Assembly: GCF_011761475.1 (NCBI RefSeq)
Contig: NZ_JAASRS010000001.1
Location: 992,001-1,056,000 of the forward strand
DNA: 64,000 nt
Reading direction: 5' to 3'
Origin: Saccharococcus thermophilus
GTDB lineage: Bacteria; Bacillota; Bacilli; Bacillales; Anoxybacillaceae
A model generated the notes under the pieces. It was given only the letters and a program-made list of their open reading frames with translations. It did not search any database and was not told the origin of the DNA. Position 1 is the first letter of the stretch. Each line of letters opens with the position of its first letter. Shown one piece after another: positions 1 through 8,381 of the stretch. The translations under genes were made by a program, and so were the position numbers.

Positions 1-713
1 ATAGCGGGAAAGGCGTATTGCTTATTATCAAAAATTACACGGGAGACGTGATGAATTTTGAAATGGCCGCGGAGTTGGCCGAAGCAGAAGGAATTCGTGT
101 TGCAAAAGTTATTGTAAATGACGACGTAGCGGTGGAAGACAGCACGTTTACGACAGGGCGGCGCGGCATCGCGGGAACGGTGTTCGTTCATAAAATCGCA
201 GGGGCGCTGGCGGAACGCGGCGCATCGCTTGAAGAAATCGAGGCGGCGGCGAAAAAGGTGGTGCAAAACGTTCGCTCCATGGGGATGGCGCTTACTCCAT
301 GCACCGTGCCAGCAGCGGGAAAACCTGGCTTTGAACTTGGAGAAAACGAAATCGAAGTCGGCATCGGTATTCACGGCGAACCGGGAATTGAAAAAACAAC
401 GATCAAAACAGCGGATGAAATTGCGGAAACGTTGTTGAACAAAATTTTCGATGACATGAAACTAGAAAAAGGCGATCGCGTCGCGGTGATGATTAACGGG
501 CTTGGCGCGACACCGTTGATGGAATTATATATTGTCAACAAGAAAGTTTCGGAGACGTTGGAAGAAAAACAAATTCACGTCCATGAAACATTTGTTGGAG
601 AATATATGACCTCGCTGGAAATGGCCGGCTGTTCAATATCGCTATTCAAATTGGATGATTCCTTGATCGAATTGCTAGATGCGCCTGCGGATACGATTGC
701 GTTGAAAAAATAA
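1..713 (+). CDS. dhaK: Dihydroxyacetone kinase subunit DhaK, 3' part (gene starts before the window)
   Basis: This is the C-terminal two thirds of DhaK, the dihydroxyacetone-binding subunit of the PEP-dependent (PTS-linked) kinase that makes dihydroxyacetone phosphate in the cytoplasm. The frame is open from base 3 and begins with the conserved NYTGDVMNFEMA stretch. The GIHGEPG motif contains the His that binds dihydroxyacetone covalently in this family. The usual length is about 330 residues and some 235 are visible, so roughly 95 N-terminal residues lie outside the window. The ATG at 18-20 equivalents and other internal Met codons are not true starts. dhaL follows after 20 bases and dhaM after that, which makes a complete DhaKLM set. 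High confidence in the family. Confidence 0.96.
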   Translation, partial: SGKGVLLIIKNYTGDVMNFEMAAELAEAEGIRVAKVIVNDDVAVEDSTFTTGRRGIAGTVFVHKIAGALAERGASLEEIEAAAKKVVQNVRSMGMALTPCTVPAAGKPGFELGENEIEVGIGIHGEPGIEKTTIKTADEIAETLLNKIFDDMKLEKGDRVAVMINGLGATPLMELYIVNKKVSETLEEKQIHVHETFVGEYMTSLEMAGCSISLFKLDDSLIELLDAPADTIALKK

Positions 714-733
714 GGGTGAGAGGAGAAATTGTC

Positions 734-1348
734 ATGGCGTTTGGCGTGGAACAGGCAAAACGATGGATAAGCATCGCAAACGATCACATTCAGCAACAAA
801 AACAATATTTAACGGAGCTCGATCAAGCAATCGGCGATGGAGACCACGGGCTAAATATGGCGCGGGGATTTCAAGAAGTAGTTGAAAAAATTGCTTCTGC
901 CAATTACGAAGATCTCGGCTCGCTTTTCAAAGATATAAGCATGACGCTAATCGCGAAAGTTGGAGGAGCTTCAGGACCGCTATACGGCACTGCCTTTTTA
1001 AAAATGTCGCTGGCGCTCGCGGGAAAAAAGGAAGCGGATGATAAGGAGCTGATCGCAGCGTTAGAAGCGGCGCTAGACGGAATCAAAGCGCGCGGAAAAG
1101 CAAACGTCGGCGAGAAAACGATGGTGGACGTATGGGAGCCGATCATGGAATTTTTGCGGGAGAAAGGAAGCATACAAGCGAAAGAAGCAGCGCTTCTCGC
1201 GAAAGAAAAAATGGAACATACAAAAGATCTCGAGGCGAAAAAAGGCCGCGCCGCTTATTTAGGAAAAAGATCGATCGGCCACATCGATCCAGGTTCGGCT
1301 TCTTCGTATTTATTGTTTGCCGCTTTAGCGGAAGCGCTCGAGGGATAA
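734..1348 (+). CDS. dhaL: Dihydroxyacetone kinase ADP-binding subunit DhaL
   Basis: DhaL holds a tightly bound nucleotide and passes phosphate from DhaM to the dihydroxyacetone on DhaK. The protein is 204 residues, normal for the family. The N-terminal DQAIGDGDHGLNM segment carries the Asp/His ligands that hold Mg-ADP. I chose the ATG at 734 because an AGGAG site at 720-724 is well placed for it. The in-frame GTG at 716 would add six residues (MRGEIV) and overlaps that site. The gene sits 20 bases after dhaK and 14 bases before dhaM and is surely co-transcribed with both. Confidence 0.95.
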   Translation: MAFGVEQAKRWISIANDHIQQQKQYLTELDQAIGDGDHGLNMARGFQEVVEKIASANYEDLGSLFKDISMTLIAKVGGASGPLYGTAFLKMSLALAGKKEADDKELIAALEAALDGIKARGKANVGEKTMVDVWEPIMEFLREKGSIQAKEAALLAKEKMEHTKDLEAKKGRAAYLGKRSIGHIDPGSASSYLLFAALAEALEG

Positions 1349-1362
1349 AGGAGAGATCATTC

Positions 1363-1767
1363 ATGAAGTATGTCAGCCTTGTATTAATTTCGCACAGCGA
1401 AGAAATTGTAAACGGTTTAAAAAAACTATTAAATCAAGTCCAGCCCGATGTCAACATCGCAGTTGCGGGAGGGAATGACGGAGAGATCGGAACAAACGCT
1501 TTCCGCATCAAAGAAGCGATTGAATCCGTTTTTTCGGAAAACGGGGTTGTCATTCTGTTTGATTTAGGAAGCGCTTTGATGAACGCGGAATTGGCGATCG
1601 AGATGCTAGAAAAAACGGATCGTATCGCCATCGCTGATGCTCCGTTGGTGGAAGGAGCGTATATCGCCGCCGTGGAAGCGGGATTGGGAAAATCGCTTGA
1701 TGAAGTCGTCCGCGCGTGCGAACAGGCGAAGCAGATGGTGAAAGTGGCACGTTCAGAGGCTGAATGA
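1363..1767 (+). CDS. dhaM: PTS-dependent dihydroxyacetone kinase phosphotransferase subunit DhaM
   Basis: DhaM takes phosphate from the general PTS protein HPr and hands it to DhaL. The protein is 134 residues and contains only the mannose-type EIIA fold. The phosphorylated His is near residue 11 in LISHSEEIV. This short form, without fused HPr and EI domains, is the usual Gram-positive type. The start is ATG 1363 behind AAAGGAGAG. It is the last gene of the dha operon and is followed by a strong terminator. Confidence 0.94.
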   Translation: MKYVSLVLISHSEEIVNGLKKLLNQVQPDVNIAVAGGNDGEIGTNAFRIKEAIESVFSENGVVILFDLGSALMNAELAIEMLEKTDRIAIADAPLVEGAYIAAVEAGLGKSLDEVVRACEQAKQMVKVARSEAE

Positions 1768-1818
1768 ACGAACCATGGCAATAATGGAAAGCGAAAACGT
1801 GAAGAAACATTGATAGAA

Positions 1819-1856
1819 AAGCCCCGGAATCGAAATGATTTCCGGGGGCTTTTGTT
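1819..1856. terminator. Bidirectional intrinsic terminator between dhaM and gltC
   Basis: GCCCCGGAA and TTCCGGGGGC form a GC-rich stem around an 11-base loop. A T-rich run follows on the plus strand and a run suitable for termination also follows on the minus strand. The two flanking genes converge here. Confidence 0.85.
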
Positions 1857-1945
1857 TGTTTGGCCGCGAAAAAATTTTGCAGCAACTGGTGTGGCACAAG
1901 ATAAGCCGCAGAGCTGGTTTTTATAAAAAAGCTAGACAATGTTTT

Positions 1946-2848
1946 TTACTGATACCGCTCCAACTGGGCGAAAAAGTCTTTCACAAACCGATAAAACACT
2001 TTGACTGACGGCGCCAGTTCATGATGGTCGGAGATGATAATGCCGACGTTTCGCTTGACTTGCGGCATTTCGATCGGCACTTTGACGGCAAAGCGCAATA
2101 CCGTTTCATAGAAGGCGCTTTCCGGAAGCAGGGTGACGCCGATTCCCGCCGAGACAAGTCCTTTGATCGCATCCAAATCTTCTCCTTCTGACGAGATGAC
2201 CGGGGAAAATCCGGCCTGATGGCAGGCATCGAGCACAATTTGATGCAAAATATACCCTTCTGGAAACGTGACGAACGGATCGTTGCGCAGCTCGTTTAAT
2301 ACTAAACTGCTTCGCTTGGCGAGCGGATGGGTGCTCGGCAGCAGCGCGGCAAACGGTTCCGAAAATAAAATTTCTCCTTTAATCCCCATTTCTCCAGTAG
2401 GAACAGGCCCGAGAAACGCCAAATCGATTTCCCGTTTTTTCACGGCATCGATTAAGTAGCGATAGGACCCTTGCCGCAGGTGGAACGCCACGTTTGGATG
2501 CTCTTCTTTAAAGGCGGAGATGACCATCGGCATCGTATGGCTCGCGAGGCTCGTCGGAAAACCGATTTTGATCGTTCCGCGCTCGGGATCCAAATATTCT
2601 TCGATTTGCTGCTTGGCGTATTCAATCGCTTTGAGCGCCGTCTCGACGTGCGGCAAAAAATGGCGGCCAACCGGGGTGAGTTTGACGTTTCGCCCTTCCC
2701 GCTCAAACAATTGGACGCCAAGTTCTGCTTCCAAATTTGCAATTTGCCGGCTGATGGCGGATTGGGCGACATGCAGCGCTTCCGCCGCTTCGGAAACGTG
2801 TTCTCGCTTCGCTACCTCCACGAAATATTGCAGCTGTCTCAGCTCCAT
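1946..2848 (-). CDS. gltC: LysR-type regulator, GltC-like
   Basis: A 300-residue LysR-type transcription factor. It has an N-terminal winged HTH at residues 1-60 (MELRQLQYFVEVAKREHVSE and the SAISRQIANLE recognition region) and a C-terminal effector-binding domain. From memory it resembles Bacillus subtilis GltC closely along its length, including QVKRNVGII and the ELAPS segment near the C-terminus. GltC activates the glutamate synthase genes gltAB, which in B. subtilis are divergent from it. Here no gltAB is present; the upstream side is an IS element whose end lies 48 bases before the start codon. The ATG at 2848 follows a GGAGGG-type site; the longer in-frame extension upstream would translate into the IS end and is rejected. 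Family certain, exact symbol probable. Confidence 0.8.
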   Translation of the reverse strand: MELRQLQYFVEVAKREHVSEAAEALHVAQSAISRQIANLEAELGVQLFEREGRNVKLTPVGRHFLPHVETALKAIEYAKQQIEEYLDPERGTIKIGFPTSLASHTMPMVISAFKEEHPNVAFHLRQGSYRYLIDAVKKREIDLAFLGPVPTGEMGIKGEILFSEPFAALLPSTHPLAKRSSLVLNELRNDPFVTFPEGYILHQIVLDACHQAGFSPVISSEGEDLDAIKGLVSAGIGVTLLPESAFYETVLRFAVKVPIEMPQVKRNVGIIISDHHELAPSVKVFYRFVKDFFAQLERYQ

Positions 2849-2896
2849 TTTTCTCTCCCCTCCCTGCCATTTATCGCAAAATGAGATGGATTTAAT

Positions 2897-4783
2897 CTCA
2901 CATTTCGCACCCTCTCGACGAAAATCGGGAGGATTTTTTCGTTCCGATGTCGAATGAATCCTTGACACACAAGGAACGTAAAGGAGTTTTTCACTTATGA
3001 ACGTTCAAGTCAAAAAGGTCTATCGCAATTCTTATTTGAATATAATAAGTGCCCTATTCAAGAAACTGGGTCTGCCTCAATTGATTGACCATCTCGTGCC
3101 CGTCGATCCGCAGTGCCAAACGCGAGTCAGCGATGCCGTTCAGGCCATCCTCTACAATGTGTTTGACGGCCGGCAAGCCCTTGTTCACTTGGAACATTGG
3201 GCTCAGGAGGTCGATTGTGAGAAACTCATCCGTCCCGATCTCCATCCTTCCTGGTTGAACGACGATGCGTTGGCCCGTCATCTCGATCGCCTGTATGAGG
3301 CTGGCATTCACAACGTCATCAGCACTTGCTTGATTCATATTTATCGAAAAGAAGGCCTTTCCCTCCGAGCCTTCCACGCCGATACGACGGACAAGACCGT
3401 TTACGGCGCGTATGAATCGGCCTCGTTAGAGGCCTTACAAATCACACATGGCTACAACCGCCATCATCGTTGGCAAAAACAGATCGGTTTCGGACTGGTC
3501 GGCAACGAGGACGGCATCCCGTTTTACGGCGATGTGCACGATGGCAACCTGCCCGATAAAACATGGAATCCCGAGGTGCTGTCTCGTGTCCATGAACAGC
3601 TGAAGCAGGCCAAAATCGAAGACGAATGGATTTACGTGGCCGATTCCGCCGCGATGACGAAAGAGACCCTGGCGCAAACCAAAGCGGCCAACGCCTTTTT
3701 GATCACCAGAGGCCCTTCGTCGCTCCGGATCGTGAAAACCGCGCTGGCCGAAGCGGATGCTGAGGACACGACGTGGAGCGATCCCTTTACGTTGGCGGAG
3801 AGAAACGGCGCCACGTACCGGGTATGGGAAACGGCCTCGACGTATGAAGGCCACCCCGTTCGGCTGATCGTTGTTGAATCGAGCGCGCTCGACCAGCGAA
3901 AAGGAAAGACGCTTGAAAAAGAACGAACCAAAGAAGCGGAGCTTCTTCGCGAGGAACAAGCCCGTTGGGAGCGTCACCCCTTCTCCTGCCGGGAAGATGC
4001 CGAACAAGCCTTGGCGTCCCTCAAGGCGTCCCTTCGCCCCCGGTTTCATCGGGTTGAGGCCGCGGTCGAAGAGATCGTACGCCTGAAAAAACGGCGCGGA
4101 CGGCCGAAAAAAGGGGCGGAACCCGAGGTGGAGACGCTGTATTTCTTGCACCTTGACGTCGAATTCGACCAAGACGCGTGGGAACAGGCGAGACGGAAAG
4201 CGTCCCGGTTTGTCCTTGTCACGACCGTTCCGAAGGAATGGAAGGGCCAACCCATGGATGCCCAAGAGATCTTGAAGCTGTATAAAGGGCAGATCTCGGT
4301 GGAAATGAACTTCGCTTTTTTGAAAGATCCGTTTTTCACGGATGAGATTTACGTCAAAAAACCAGAACGGGTCGCAGTATTAGGCTATTTGTTTCTGTTG
4401 GCCTTGGCTATTTACCGCGTTTTTCAGCGCCGAGTGCGTCAGTTTATTACTCCAGAACACCCGTTGAAGGGTCCTGGAGGCCGCAAGCTGACCCGGCCGA
4501 CGGGACAGGCGATTTTTCAGCTGTTTCAATATGTGAACGTCGTCCTGTTCAAGCTGCCGGATGGGCGCATCCAACGCTCACTGGATCGCTCCCTTACCCC
4601 TGATCAGCGAAGGATTCTGCAGGGATTGGGCATGGATGAGAGCATCTACGTGTAACGTGATACGGAACGACCAGCGATGGTAAAAAAAGGATTGCCATCG
4701 CTCGTTGTGTTGGTCAAAAAGTTATTCTGAAAAACTAAATAAAAAATCCTTTGTTTTGACCTTGTTAGGGTGCGAAATGTGAG
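2897..4783 (+). mobile_element. IS1634-like insertion sequence, about 1.89 kb
   Basis: Perfect 17-bp terminal inverted repeats (CTCACATTTCGCACCCT at 2897-2913, its complement at 4767-4783) bracket a single full-length transposase gene. No direct target duplication is visible: the outer flanks read TTTAAT on the left and GTGACA on the right. This suggests an old insertion or later rearrangement between two copies. A hairpin at 4673-4702 (AGCGATGG/CCATCGCT) follows the transposase gene. Family placement rests on the transposase. Confidence 0.88.
2997..4655 (+). CDS. IS1634-family DDE transposase
   Basis: A 552-residue transposase, intact from ATG to stop. The N-terminal region resembles the DUF4277 domain found in IS1634-type transposases, followed by a DDE catalytic domain: HADTTDKTV (first Asp), YVADSAAM (second Asp), and a C-terminal region with KGQISVEMNFAFLKDP (the Glu motif). 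There is a basic linker near KKRRGRPKKG. It fills the IS bounded by 17-bp inverted repeats, so it is probably still active. An AAAGGAG site precedes ATG 2997. Confidence 0.9.
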   Translation: MNVQVKKVYRNSYLNIISALFKKLGLPQLIDHLVPVDPQCQTRVSDAVQAILYNVFDGRQALVHLEHWAQEVDCEKLIRPDLHPSWLNDDALARHLDRLYEAGIHNVISTCLIHIYRKEGLSLRAFHADTTDKTVYGAYESASLEALQITHGYNRHHRWQKQIGFGLVGNEDGIPFYGDVHDGNLPDKTWNPEVLSRVHEQLKQAKIEDEWIYVADSAAMTKETLAQTKAANAFLITRGPSSLRIVKTALAEADAEDTTWSDPFTLAERNGATYRVWETASTYEGHPVRLIVVESSALDQRKGKTLEKERTKEAELLREEQARWERHPFSCREDAEQALASLKASLRPRFHRVEAAVEEIVRLKKRRGRPKKGAEPEVETLYFLHLDVEFDQDAWEQARRKASRFVLVTTVPKEWKGQPMDAQEILKLYKGQISVEMNFAFLKDPFFTDEIYVKKPERVAVLGYLFLLALAIYRVFQRRVRQFITPEHPLKGPGGRKLTRPTGQAIFQLFQYVNVVLFKLPDGRIQRSLDRSLTPDQRRILQGLGMDESIYV

Positions 4784-4799
4784 GTGACAGTAGAAAAAG

Positions 4800-4843
4800 T
4801 GTGAAAAAAATCACTTTCAAAATCGTAAATTGTGGGTTATTAT
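4800..4843 (+). promoter_or_regulatory. FNR-type box and -10 element upstream of feoA
   Basis: TGTGA-AAAAAA-TCACT at 4800-4815 matches the Bacillus FNR consensus at every defined base. The hexamer TATTAT at 4838-4843 lies 22 bp further on, close to the geometry of a class II activator site centred near -41.5. The site lies just 17 bp outside the IS1634-like right end. It predicts anaerobic activation of feoAB. The motif is seen; regulation is inferred. Confidence 0.6.
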
Positions 4844-4850
4844 ATTAATT

Positions 4851-4893
4851 GAGAAAAATAATCATTATTGCTGTTCGGTGAAAATCATTCTTA
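4851..4893 (+). promoter_or_regulatory. Two Fur boxes upstream of feoA
   Basis: 4851-4869 matches the 19-bp Fur consensus GATAATGATAATCATTATC at 15 positions (core AATAATCATTATT). 4879-4893 (TGAAAATCATTCTTA) matches the 7-1-7 form at 12 of 14 positions. Both lie just after the likely -10 element, where bound Fur would block transcription when iron is sufficient. Confidence 0.7.
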
Positions 4894-4956
4894 ATCAAAT
4901 AAGAAAAATGAAAAACACCATTTTATCCATTTTCTCACTTTACCATATTGTTAATT

Positions 4957-4975
4957 GAAAAAAAGAATCATTGTT
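4957..4975 (+). promoter_or_regulatory. Third Fur-like box just before feoA
   Basis: GAAAAAAAGAATCATTGTT matches the 19-bp Fur consensus at 13 positions. It lies 20 bases before the feoA start codon, overlapping the untranslated leader. Weaker than the two upstream boxes. Confidence 0.5.
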
Positions 4976-4994
4976 GTTTGGGGGGACGGAAAAG

Positions 4995-5216
4995 ATGGTT
5001 TTGACTGATCTTCAACAAGGGCAACAGGCCGTTATTACAAATCTAGCAGTAGCCAATGAAGTAGTGAGACAACGTCTTCTTCATATGGGGATGCATGAAG
5101 GAGAAAAAGTTTGCGTGAAATGCGTCATGCCGTTTGGCGGACCGGTCATGGTAGAGGTCGATGGGCAATACATTTGTCTGCGGCGGAAAGAGGCTGCTTG
5201 CATTGGGGTGAGATAA
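4995..5216 (+). CDS. feoA: Ferrous iron transport protein A
   Basis: FeoA is a small cytoplasmic SH3-like protein that supports Fe(II) transport by FeoB. The protein is 73 residues, the normal size, with the family pattern of a Leu/Gly-rich core (RQRLLHMGMHEGEKV) and a C-terminal beta strand (VDGQYICLRRKEA). ATG 4995 was chosen because of the GGGGGG site at 4980-4985; the TTG at 4971 is less likely. feoB begins three bases after the stop. FNR-type and Fur sites lie upstream. Confidence 0.93.
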   Translation: MVLTDLQQGQQAVITNLAVANEVVRQRLLHMGMHEGEKVCVKCVMPFGGPVMVEVDGQYICLRRKEAACIGVR

Positions 5217-5219
5217 TCG

Positions 5220-7217
5220 ATGTCATCATATATTGCGTTATTCGGCAATCCTAATACGGGAAAAACTTCATTGTTTAATAATTTAACTGGCTCCTATGAA
5301 TATGTTGGGAACTGGAGCGGAGTAACGGTAGAAAAAAAGGTTGGCGTATTGCGGCAGCACGGTGTTCCAATCGTCGACCTTCCAGGAATCTATTCGCTGC
5401 AGCCACTTTCCCGCGATGAAGGGGTGGCGACCGATTTTTTACTAACGGAACCTTGTTCCGCGATTGTCAACATTGTTGATGCTTCCCAGCTGCGGCGGAA
5501 TTTGCATTTAACTGTGCAGCTTCTGGAGTTTGGCAAGCCGTTGATTGTCGCGTTAAATATGGTGGACGTAGCGGAAAAGCGTGGCGTCAAAGTCGATGCG
5601 GAAAAACTGTCGCGATGCATCGGCGCTCCTGTCGTTCCGGTGATTGCCCGCACTGGAAAAGGAACGAAAGAGCTCGTTCGCACGATTTTGTCCCTGTCTG
5701 AGCGAAGTAGGGAGCATGTTGCGATCGATTACGGCCAAGATGTAGAAACGGCCGTGCAAGAAATAGCCGAGCAGCTGCCTGACGATTTGCCGGCAGCGAA
5801 ACGCTGGCTTGCGCTTCAGTTTTTAGAAGGAAATGAGCGTATTCACACCTATTTGCAGACGTATATGGACATCGCTCCTCTTATAGCGATTCGGGATGAG
5901 GCGCAGCAAACGCTCGGCCGTCCTTTAGCCGAACATATTTATGACGCGCGCGACAAGTGGATTGCGCATGCCATCGAGACATCAACGGTTATATTTCAGC
6001 AAAAATCGCTTACATTAACGGAGAAAATCGATGCCGTCGTCACCAATAAATATTTGGGTTTACCGATATTTCTAGCATTTATGTATATCATGTTTATGTT
6101 AACGTTTGACTGGCTTGGGTCGCCGCTTGCTGATTTGCTGGATCAATTTTTTTCCGGTCCGTTAACGGATTGGCTGTCTAAGCTGTTGACGCTTGCAGGG
6201 GCATCGCCGTTCATTCAAGCGATCGTATTGGATGGAATCGTCTCCGGGGTTGGCGGAGTGCTTGTCTTTGTGCCGCAAATTTTCATTCTCTTCTTTTTCA
6301 TTTCGTTGTTAGAAGACTCCGGATATATGGCGCGCGTCGCCATGGTCATGGATCGGTTTATGGAGGCGATTGGCTTAAACGGGAAAGCGTTTATTCCGAT
6401 GATCATCGGTTTTGGCTGCAACGTTCCGGGCGTCATGGCTGCGCGAACGATTGAGCAGCCAAAAGAGCGGCTGTTGACGATTTTGTTGCTGCCGTTTATG
6501 TCATGTTCGGCTCGCCTGCCGGTATATGCGTTGTTTGCCGGTACATTTTTCGCGAAAAACCAAGCAATTGTCGTGTTTTCGCTATATGTATTAGGAATTG
6601 TTGTCGCGCTTGGTCTTGCAAAACTGTTCTCTTCTACCTTATTAAAAAATGAAAGCTCCATTTTCGTGATTGAACTGCCGCCGTATCGAATGCCGCAACT
6701 ATTGACGTTGTGGCGGAGCACATGGGACAAGGGAAAAGGATTTGTGCGGAAAGCTGGTACGTTTATTTTCGGAGGATCGGTTGCGATTTGGTTATTGACG
6801 TATGTTGGGCCAAAAGGAATTGGTGTTTCCATGGATGACAGTTTTCTCGCGGTGATAGGCGGTGTGATCGCGCCGATTTTGGCGCCGCTTGGCTTTGGAA
6901 CATGGCAAGCCGGCGCGTCGTTGATAACGGGATTTTTAGCAAAAGAAATCGTTGTTTCGACGATGAATATCATTTATCATGCAAAAGATATGGACTTGCT
7001 GCAAGGGGCGATCACGCAACACTTTACGCCGCTATCGGCGCTTAGCTTTATGGTGTTTGTGCTCCTTTACATCCCATGTCTAGCTACAGTGGCGACGATT
7101 CGCAAAGAAGCTGGTTCAAGAAAATGGACGTTGATTTCCATTGGTTGTGCGCTGACGATTGCGTATATCATTTCTTTCGTTGTCTATCAAGGCGGAAGAT
7201 GGTTTGGACTTTCATAA
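5220..7217 (+). CDS. feoB: Ferrous iron transporter FeoB
   Basis: FeoB is the membrane Fe(II) transporter with an N-terminal G-protein domain. The protein is 665 residues. GTPase motifs are visible: G1 GNPNTGKTS (residues 8-16), G3 DLPGIYSL (near 58) and G4 NMVD (near 118). The cytosolic domain runs to about residue 270 and is followed by the hydrophobic permease part with two Gate-type segments (GFGCNVPGVMAAR and FLAKEIVVSTMN). It follows feoA by three bases and precedes a small Cys-rich membrane gene, forming a three-gene feo operon. Confidence 0.96.
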   Translation: MSSYIALFGNPNTGKTSLFNNLTGSYEYVGNWSGVTVEKKVGVLRQHGVPIVDLPGIYSLQPLSRDEGVATDFLLTEPCSAIVNIVDASQLRRNLHLTVQLLEFGKPLIVALNMVDVAEKRGVKVDAEKLSRCIGAPVVPVIARTGKGTKELVRTILSLSERSREHVAIDYGQDVETAVQEIAEQLPDDLPAAKRWLALQFLEGNERIHTYLQTYMDIAPLIAIRDEAQQTLGRPLAEHIYDARDKWIAHAIETSTVIFQQKSLTLTEKIDAVVTNKYLGLPIFLAFMYIMFMLTFDWLGSPLADLLDQFFSGPLTDWLSKLLTLAGASPFIQAIVLDGIVSGVGGVLVFVPQIFILFFFISLLEDSGYMARVAMVMDRFMEAIGLNGKAFIPMIIGFGCNVPGVMAARTIEQPKERLLTILLLPFMSCSARLPVYALFAGTFFAKNQAIVVFSLYVLGIVVALGLAKLFSSTLLKNESSIFVIELPPYRMPQLLTLWRSTWDKGKGFVRKAGTFIFGGSVAIWLLTYVGPKGIGVSMDDSFLAVIGGVIAPILAPLGFGTWQAGASLITGFLAKEIVVSTMNIIYHAKDMDLLQGAITQHFTPLSALSFMVFVLLYIPCLATVATIRKEAGSRKWTLISIGCALTIAYIISFVVYQGGRWFGLS

Positions 7218-7247
7218 TAAAATAAAAGGAAAAAGAGGCGACAAACA

Positions 7248-7418
7248 ATGATTGCAAATATTTTGATTGGTGGCGTTATCTTTGGCTATGCGGGCTTTAT
7301 GCTTGTCCGCCATATTAAAAAAAGCTCTAAAGGGAAATGCGCAAGCTGCTCCCTTGCCAAGAATTGCGAAGGTTCATGTGCTTCGACATACTCCTATAAC
7401 CAAGAAAATCGCATCTGA
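7248..7418 (+). CDS. FeoB-associated Cys-rich small membrane protein
   Basis: A 56-residue protein with one N-terminal membrane segment (ILIGGVIFGYAGFMLV) and a Cys cluster of the form C-A-S-C, then C and C within 14 residues (CASCSLAKNCEGSC). Such proteins regularly follow feoB in Firmicutes and are annotated as FeoB-associated Cys-rich membrane proteins; a role in handling iron at the FeoB pore is suggested but unproven. The start is ATG 7248 behind AAAAGAGGCG. Too short for routine gene calling. Confidence 0.85.
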   Translation: MIANILIGGVIFGYAGFMLVRHIKKSSKGKCASCSLAKNCEGSCASTYSYNQENRI

Positions 7419-7429
7419 GTGAGTGAACG

Positions 7430-7469
7430 AGGATTCTGCCCATTCCACTATGGGCGAGAATCCTTTTTC
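7430..7469 (+). terminator. Terminator of the feo operon
   Basis: AGGATTCTGCCCA and TGGGCGAGAATCCT pair around a short loop, with one mismatch, followed by TTTTTCT. Strong intrinsic terminator 12 bases after the last feo gene. Confidence 0.88.
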
Positions 7470-7679
7470 TATGGCTGTTCTTCTGTCGAAATTATATGCC
7501 GAAGCATAATCGGAAAATTTATCTAATAACCGTGAATTTTAGGGGAATTAGAAAAAAATTACTTCAATTAGTAAGAAAGTCCTATTTACATGGACGACAA
7601 AAATCGATATTAATGAAGATAGAAGGATAGTTTCGAAAAGGTTAAATATTCTGTCTAATGAATGATAGGAGAAAACATC

Positions 7680-8255
7680 ATGGTATATGATGGGATTTTG
7701 TTATCGCTGGTGATCGGCTTTTTTCGCGGCGGAAGTTTAAAAGGCCTCGCCAATATGAAACTGCGTGGCGGCTGGTTGTTTCCATTATTGTTAGTAATAC
7801 AAATCATTATTTTTGCGTTACAAAATAAAGTTAGCATCATTGAAAAATTAAGTAATAGTTTATTTCTTCTCATTTATATTATCGGTCTTATATTTCTTTG
7901 GCTCAATCGAAACCAGCCTGGATTTACCGTTATTTTTATGGGAGTGCTATTAAACTTTATCGTAATGGCACTCAATGGTGGAAGGATGCCGGTATCGGTC
8001 GAAGCGGCACAATTTCTTGGCCGCGAATACATAGACGCGCTAAAAGCGGGAACATACGGCAAACATCAAGCGATTACATCAGAAACATTGTTGCCGTTTC
8101 TAGGTGATATTATTCCGCTTTCACCGCCATATCCGCGCAGGCAAGTGATCAGCATTGGCGATGTCGTGATGAATGTTGGGGCGTTTTTATTTATCCAGCA
8201 TCTAATGCTTAGTGCACCAAGTGAGAAAACATCTACCGCTCCTGCGAGTAGATAA
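7680..8255 (+). CDS. DUF5317-type membrane protein
   Basis: A 191-residue polytopic membrane protein of unknown function that fits the DUF5317 pattern. It has about five hydrophobic segments, an early GFFRGGSLKGLA loop and a conserved ALNGGRMPVS segment in the middle. I chose ATG 7680 because AGGAGA at 7667-7672 is seven bases before it; the in-frame ATG at 7662 would place the site inside the gene. A 29-codon ORF follows with its own excellent ribosome site. No substrate or partner can be read from the sequence. Confidence 0.75.
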   Translation: MVYDGILLSLVIGFFRGGSLKGLANMKLRGGWLFPLLLVIQIIIFALQNKVSIIEKLSNSLFLLIYIIGLIFLWLNRNQPGFTVIFMGVLLNFIVMALNGGRMPVSVEAAQFLGREYIDALKAGTYGKHQAITSETLLPFLGDIIPLSPPYPRRQVISIGDVVMNVGAFLFIQHLMLSAPSEKTSTAPASR

Positions 8256-8284
8256 ATTATAATATTTATAAGGAGGCAAAAAGC

Positions 8285-8374
8285 ATGAGTGTTAAAGCAA
8301 AACAAGTGCTTATTAATCTTTTTATTATTGGTTCTGTAATTGTGGCGTTGACGTCTGGAATGAAGTTAGTGTAG
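8285..8374 (+). CDS. Tiny single-span membrane protein (29 aa)
   Basis: ATG 8285 is preceded by an ideal AAGGAGG site, and the 29 codons encode a basic start (MSVKAKQ) and one hydrophobic helix (VLINLFIIGSVIVALTSG). It lies 29 bases after the DUF5317 gene and just before a terminator, so both are probably one transcript. I do not recognise it. The quality of the ribosome site and its position inside an operon are the reasons to call it. Confidence 0.55.
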   Translation: MSVKAKQVLINLFIIGSVIVALTSGMKLV

Positions 8375-8381
8375 AAATAGG

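Noticed and set aside
3435-4265. 276-codon open frame on the minus strand inside the IS1634-like transposase gene
   Set aside because: It is a shadow of the plus-strand transposase; no ribosome site, no recognisable domain, Arg/Pro-rich composition.
2891-4789. Target site duplication for the IS1634-like element
   Set aside because: The flanks TTTAAT and GTGACA do not match in any register of 4-8 bp.
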